A stretch of DNA of 44,893 nucleotides. Origin: an uncultured Acidobacteriota bacterium (GTDB taxonomy: Bacteria; Acidobacteriota; Vicinamibacteria; Vicinamibacterales; UBA2999). Positions 41,314-44,893 of the stretch are shown one piece after another. The position numbers were made by a program, and so were the translations under genes. Each line of letters starts with the position of its first letter. Position 1 is the stretch's first letter. The notes below the pieces were generated by a model. The model made no database searches. It was not told the origin of the DNA and saw nothing but the letters and a program-made list of their open reading frames with translations. The stretch lies in contig CADEFD010000024.1 of the NCBI GenBank assembly GCA_902826515.1, forward strand, positions 1 through 44,893. Reading direction: 5' to 3'.

Positions 41314-41319
41314 CATATT

Positions 41320-41406
41320 GGGGTCAGACCCCATTCTGGGTCAGGCCAGACTAGTGGCAATTACTGCGACGCTAGTGTGGCTCTGCCCAGAATGGGGTCT
41401 GACCCC
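41320..41406. repeat. Paired-palindrome (BIME/REP-like) element, copy 2
   Basis: GGGGTCAGACCCC (41320-41332) and GGGGTCTGACCCC (41394-41406) sit at the ends of a long imperfect inverted repeat. The left arm continues ATTCTGGGTCAGGCCAGACTAG; the right arm, read on the other strand, continues ATTCTGGGCAGAGCCACACTAG. The whole 87-base unit can fold into one hairpin. It lies inside the sdh operon between sdhA and sdhB. Its right end is 10 bases before the sdhB ATG, exactly as copy 1 stands to the FmdB-like gene. Confidence 0.85.
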
Positions 41407-41416
41407 GGAGCATACG

Positions 41417-42154
41417 ATGCAGGCGACGTTCCGTATCTGGCGCAGCAAGGCCGGCGAGGCCGGCCGATTCGCGGACTATCCCACCGAGGTGTCCGAGGGC
41501 ATGGTCGTGCTCGACGCCGTGCATCAGATCCAGGCCGACCAGGCGCCGGACCTCGCATGCCGCTGGAACTGCAAGGCCGGCAAGTGCGGGTCGTGTTCGG
41601 CCGAGGTCAACGGCCGGCCGAAGCTGATGTGCATGACACGGCTCAACACCCTCGACCTCGCGCAGCCGGTCACCATCGAGCCGATGCGGGCCTTCCCGAA
41701 CATCCGCGACCTCGTGACCGACGTGTCGTGGAACTTCCAGGTCAAGACCGGCATCCGGAAGTTCCGTCCGCGCGCCGCCGACGCCGCCGACGGCACGTGG
41801 CGGATGTCGCAGCGCGACGCTGACCGGGTGCAGGAGTTCCGGAAGTGCATCGAGTGTTTCCTGTGCCAGGACGTCTGCCACGTGCTGCGTGACCACGACA
41901 AACACGAGGCCTTCATCGGGCCGCGGTTCTTCGCCTACACGGCCGCCCTGGAGATGCATCCGCTCGATGCCGATGACCGGCTCGGCGATCTCAAGGAGCA
42001 TCACGGCATCGGCTACTGCAACATCACGAAGTGCTGCACGAAGGTGTGCCCGGAGCACATCCACATCACCGACAACGCGATCATCCCGCTCAAAGAGCGG
42101 GTGGTCGATCGTTTCTACGACCCGGTGACCCGGCTGCTGCGCATGTTCAGGTAG
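41417..42154 (+). CDS. sdhB: Succinate dehydrogenase iron-sulfur subunit
   Basis: A 245-residue protein with all three clusters. The 2Fe-2S ligands are in CRWNCKAGKCGSCS and the later KLMC; the 4Fe-4S in CIECFLCQDVC; the 3Fe-4S in CNITKCCTKVCPEH. It passes electrons from SdhA flavin to quinone at the membrane subunit. The start is the ATG at 41417 with GGAG about 6 bases upstream; that ribosome-binding site lies just outside the right palindrome of the repeat element. The preceding element could reduce transcription or stabilise the processed mRNA, changing SdhB stoichiometry. Confidence 0.93.
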   Translation: MQATFRIWRSKAGEAGRFADYPTEVSEGMVVLDAVHQIQADQAPDLACRWNCKAGKCGSCSAEVNGRPKLMCMTRLNTLDLAQPVTIEPMRAFPNIRDLVTDVSWNFQVKTGIRKFRPRAADAADGTWRMSQRDADRVQEFRKCIECFLCQDVCHVLRDHDKHEAFIGPRFFAYTAALEMHPLDADDRLGDLKEHHGIGYCNITKCCTKVCPEHIHITDNAIIPLKERVVDRFYDPVTRLLRMFR

Positions 42155-42163
42155 GAGGCTCTG

Positions 42164-42667
42164 ATGATCACGTTGAAGCCCCTCTCCGCCGACGCCATTC
42201 CCGCGGCCCTCGCCAAAGCCGAACGCTACCGGCTGCTCAACGAGCCCGACCAGGCCGAGAGCATCTGTCTCGACATCCTGGCCGCCGAACCCGGGCGGCG
42301 GGAGGCCGTGGTGACGCTGTTGCTGGCGCTCACCGACCGCTTCGGCAAAGACGACGGCGCTCCGGTGTCACGCGCCCAGGCGCTGGCCGCGACACTCGAG
42401 TCGTCCTACGAACGCGCCTACTACCGCGGCCTGGTGGCCGAACGCCGCGGCCGGGCCCTGCTCGACAGCCACAGCCCCGGCCGTGCCCGCAGCGCCGGGA
42501 TCTGGATCCGCGAAGCGATGGAGCACTTCGAGGAGGCCGAGGCGGTGCGGCCGCCCGGCAACGACGACGCCCGGCTGCGCTGGAACGCCTGCGCCCGCCT
42601 GCTCAACGCGCACCCGAACCTGCGCGAGATCGACACCGAGCCGGCGACGCCGCTGATGCTCGAGTAA
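42164..42667 (+). CDS. Small helical (TPR-like) protein in the sdh operon
   Basis: A 167-residue soluble, all-helical protein with Ala/Leu/Arg-rich helices. Segments such as AEPGRREAVVTLLLALTD, YERAYYRGLVAERRGRALLD and AMEHFEEAEAVRPPGNDDAR look like tetratricopeptide helices; AMEHFEEAEAVRP has the TPR B-helix end. It starts 9 bases after sdhB and its ribosome-binding site (GGAGG) overlaps the sdhB stop, so it belongs to the operon. An assembly or stability factor for the dehydrogenase is possible but only inferred from position. It does not resemble SdhE. Confidence 0.75.
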   Translation: MITLKPLSADAIPAALAKAERYRLLNEPDQAESICLDILAAEPGRREAVVTLLLALTDRFGKDDGAPVSRAQALAATLESSYERAYYRGLVAERRGRALLDSHSPGRARSAGIWIREAMEHFEEAEAVRPPGNDDARLRWNACARLLNAHPNLREIDTEPATPLMLE

Positions 42668-42688
42668 CGGACCGCCCGGGCTCGCGGC

Positions 42689-44056
42689 TTACGGTCGCTT
42701 CACGACCTTCCCGCCCTTCACCACCGTCTCGACGTGCGCGAGCGCGGTGATGTCGTAGAGCGGGTTGCCGTTCACGACGATGATGTCGGCCAGCTTGCCG
42801 GGTTCAACGGTGCCGAGGTCGCGCTGCTTGCCGAGGATGTTCGCGCCCACACGCGTGAGCGCCGAGATCACCTTGATGGCCGGCATCCCCAGGTCGACGT
42901 GCACCTTGGCCTCGCGCCACAGCGCCTCGGTGTGGAAGTTCATGGGCGTGCCGGAATCCGTGCCCATGCCGAGCACGGTGCCCGAATCCGTGAACTGCGT
43001 CACGCCCTTGTCGCGGAAAATCATCTCGCGATCGGTGCGGCCGAAGTAGCCGAGCGCGCGCCAGTTCTTCAGCGAGTCCTGGATCTCGGCGTAGACGGCC
43101 GGCGGGAAGTCCTTCTTCAGCTGCGGGTCCTGCAGGCGTTCGGGGAAGGCCGCCGTGTCCGGATAGATCCACGCGCGATGCGCCGCGGTGATGACCACCG
43201 GACGGCCGGCGTTCACGATGTCGGTGATGAGCTGCGCGCTGTAGGGCGGCGCGGTGCCGGCCGAGCCGGCGTGGCTCAACACGTCGATGCCGGTTTCGAG
43301 CGCGTTGCGCACGTCGGCTTCGGCGTAGACATGGGCGTGCACGCGGATGCCGTGTTTGTGCGCCGTGTCGGCTATCGCCTGATAGTCGTCGCGCGTCAGG
43401 CCCGAGTGCGCCTTGATCACGTCCACGCCGGCCTTCGCGAGCTTCTCCACCTCCGCCGCCGCCTGCGCCGTGCTGGTCACGGCGATGCCGCCGAACTGGT
43501 CGGTCATGCCGCCGCCCTGACGCGTGATCCACGGGCCGCTCATCGACATCCGCGGTCCGGGGATCTCGCCCGCGTTGATGCGGTCGCGCACGGCCAGGCT
43601 TTCCCTGAGCGGCGCCCCGAGGTCCACGGCGGAGGTGACGCCGGCCATCAGCAACTGCCGGGCCGCCACCTCCATGACGGTGCCGAGCATCCCCGGGCCC
43701 TGCTTCGCGATCCACGGGAACCAGGTGCCGTAGTTGCCGTGACCGAGCAGGATGAGGTGCCCGTGCAGTTCGATCATGCCGGGCAGCATGGTGCGGCCGC
43801 TGGTATCGACGATCGTGTAGTCGGGCGGGATCGGCGTGGAGGCGGCCGGCCCCACCTTCACGATGCGATCGCCCTCGATGAGCACCGCGGCGTGATGGAT
43901 GGGGGGCGCCTCGTAGCCGTCGAGCAGCATGCCGCCGACGAGGGCGATCTTCGCCGGCCGCGCCGGGGCCGCCGTCTGGCGCGCCTCAGGAATCGCGAGA
44001 CCGGCCACGAGAGCGGCGAGCAGAACGAATAGGGGGGCGGGCACGAACCTGCGCAT
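42689..44056 (-). CDS. Exported metal-dependent amidohydrolase
   Basis: A 455-residue protein with a signal peptide (VPAPLFVLLAALVAGLAIP). It has the amidohydrolase barrel with the metal ligands in place: HGH in MIELHGHL, the bridging Lys in VDVIKAHSG, HAH in IRVHAHVY, His in DVLSHAGS and the Asp in GMGTDSG. Sequence type is the imidazolonepropionase/prolidase-like periplasmic family common in Acidobacteriota, often annotated as Xaa-Pro or cyclic-dipeptide hydrolases. Unlike the deacylase homologue at 30133, its active site looks complete. Single gene, convergent with the sdh operon, 21 bases apart. Confidence 0.9.
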   Translation of the reverse strand: MRRFVPAPLFVLLAALVAGLAIPEARQTAAPARPAKIALVGGMLLDGYEAPPIHHAAVLIEGDRIVKVGPAASTPIPPDYTIVDTSGRTMLPGMIELHGHLILLGHGNYGTWFPWIAKQGPGMLGTVMEVAARQLLMAGVTSAVDLGAPLRESLAVRDRINAGEIPGPRMSMSGPWITRQGGGMTDQFGGIAVTSTAQAAAEVEKLAKAGVDVIKAHSGLTRDDYQAIADTAHKHGIRVHAHVYAEADVRNALETGIDVLSHAGSAGTAPPYSAQLITDIVNAGRPVVITAAHRAWIYPDTAAFPERLQDPQLKKDFPPAVYAEIQDSLKNWRALGYFGRTDREMIFRDKGVTQFTDSGTVLGMGTDSGTPMNFHTEALWREAKVHVDLGMPAIKVISALTRVGANILGKQRDLGTVEPGKLADIIVVNGNPLYDITALAHVETVVKGGKVVKRP

Positions 44057-44122
44057 CGCGGGACCTTTCGACGGACGAAACGGTGCGGCGCGGCCACCGA
44101 CGGGCGGCCGCGCCGATGAGAT

Positions 44123-44893
44123 CTAGAACACGATCCGGGCGCCGAGCTGCACCTGCCGCGGATCGCGGGCGGCGTTGCGGATGAGCAGCGCCGACGACAC
44201 GATACTGCCGTTGAAGCCCGAATAGTTCACCCGATTGAGCGTGTTGTAGCTCTCGAGGAACATCTCCAGGCGCGAGCCGCGGCCGAGGCCGACGTCTTTC
44301 GTGAGGCGCAGGTCGAGCGAGATGAAGGGCTCGAGCTTGAGCAGATCCTCCGAGATGGGGGCCAGGTTCCGCGTGGCCCGCAACTCGTTGATGATGCGCA
44401 GCGACTCGGACACGTTCTCGCGGCCGACCGTAATCGGCAGGCCGGCCGGGCGGTCGTTCTGCACCTGCGTGTCGCCATCGATGTCGAAACCGGCCGACAC
44501 CGCGTACGGCGTGCCCGAGAGGGCGCGCAGGATGCTGCTGAACTGCACGCCGAGGGGCAGCGACACCGCCGCCGACATCGACAGGTTGTGGCGGGTGTCC
44601 TGCTCGCTGTACCCCTTCTCGTCGGGCGTGCGCATCGTGCCGGGGTAGTTCTGGTAGTGGTTCACGCCGTCGCGCTCGGTGGTCGAGAACGTGTACGACA
44701 CGGTGAGGCTGTTCACGCCGGGCAGGCGCGTGCGGAACTGCGTCTCGACGGCGTTGTACCAGCTCTTCGTGAAGTTCTCGAGGCTCTTCACTTCCGTGAA
44801 CTGGCTCACCGGCCGCGGATTGGCGGCACTGATGCGGCCGCTGGCCGGCAGGTTGAGGTCGAGCGCGCCGAGCTGCTTGTAGCCGTAGGCGTG
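44123..44893 (-). CDS. TonB-dependent receptor, C-terminal part (runs off the window)
   Basis: An open frame of 256 codons that continues past the right edge. An in-frame GTG at 44809 is only internal. It is the end of an Oar-like TonB-dependent outer-membrane receptor: strands such as SLTVSYTFSTTERD, RHNLSMSAAVSLPLGVQFS and SRLEMFLESYNTLNRVNYSG, and a C-terminal aromatic (ARIVF) for outer-membrane insertion. Acidobacteriota carry many such receptors with N-terminal carboxypeptidase-like domains, probably for polymer or peptide uptake. The N-terminal plug lies outside this window. The gene is upstream of the exported amidohydrolase on the same strand (66-base gap), which may act on what it imports. 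Confidence 0.88.
   Translation of the reverse strand, partial: HAYGYKQLGALDLNLPASGRISAANPRPVSQFTEVKSLENFTKSWYNAVETQFRTRLPGVNSLTVSYTFSTTERDGVNHYQNYPGTMRTPDEKGYSEQDTRHNLSMSAAVSLPLGVQFSSILRALSGTPYAVSAGFDIDGDTQVQNDRPAGLPITVGRENVSESLRIINELRATRNLAPISEDLLKLEPFISLDLRLTKDVGLGRGSRLEMFLESYNTLNRVNYSGFNGSIVSSALLIRNAARDPRQVQLGARIVF

Overview
The window is a compact, very GC-rich bacterial chromosome segment (about 68-70% by eye), apparently from an Acidobacteriota of the Vicinamibacteria/Luteitalea type. This is inferred from the gene families: NHL-repeat secreted proteins, an Oar-like TonB-dependent receptor, N-acyl-D-amino-acid deacylase-like lipoproteins, prolyl oligopeptidase, a PQQ dehydrogenase with fibronectin domains and an actinobacterial-style succinate dehydrogenase. 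It carries about 44 protein genes, no recognisable rRNA, tRNA, CRISPR array or intact transposase, and no gene-free stretch longer than 300 bases. The longest gap is 10846-11100, which holds an inverted repeat.

Layout. Positions 41-7064 hold housekeeping and small genes: an HSDL2-like SDR, a Tat-exported zinc ribbon, OsmC and truncated haemoglobin, a pair of translationally coupled rRNA-modification enzymes, a hotdog thioesterase and a HupE-like membrane protein. Positions 7211-13246 hold a secreted NHL-repeat protein with a strong terminator, a membrane-tethered LuxR-type regulator with DUF4199 and DUF7010-like membrane proteins, a cytochrome c, zinc ribbons and two paralogous outer-membrane barrel proteins. 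Positions 13268-23435 hold a class III aminotransferase, an unusual Nramp-like transporter and a tightly packed run: hydrolase, glcD, glcE, glcF, larA and an RCC1-repeat protein. This run looks like a 2-hydroxy-acid (lactate/glycolate) oxidation operon with a nickel-dependent racemase.

On the minus strand, 23462-31866 carries a sulfite-oxidase-family molybdoenzyme, two overlapping histidine kinase genes that could form a phosphorelay, a prolyl oligopeptidase and an N-acyl-D-amino-acid deacylase homologue lacking the usual metal-binding HxH. Positions 31962-38540 hold a NAGPA-type phosphodiester glycosidase, a large protein of unknown function, the PQQ sugar dehydrogenase, a degenerate SGNH hydrolase, a spermidine-synthase-like methyltransferase and a phage-endolysin-like muramidase. 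Positions 38678-42667 form a succinate dehydrogenase operon (membrane subunit, flavoprotein, iron-sulfur subunit, small helical protein). The right edge has an exported amidohydrolase and the C-terminal end of a TonB-dependent receptor.

The most striking non-coding structure is a family of paired palindromes, GGGGTCAGACCCC ... GGGGTCTGACCCC. It occurs twice (12880-12991 and 41320-41406), and each time its right end lies exactly 10 bases before a start codon (fmdB-like gene, sdhB). A related inverted repeat at 31869-31956 carries back-to-back -10 boxes for two divergent genes. Several genes have a good -10 hexamer only 6-8 bases before the start codon, suggesting leaderless mRNAs.
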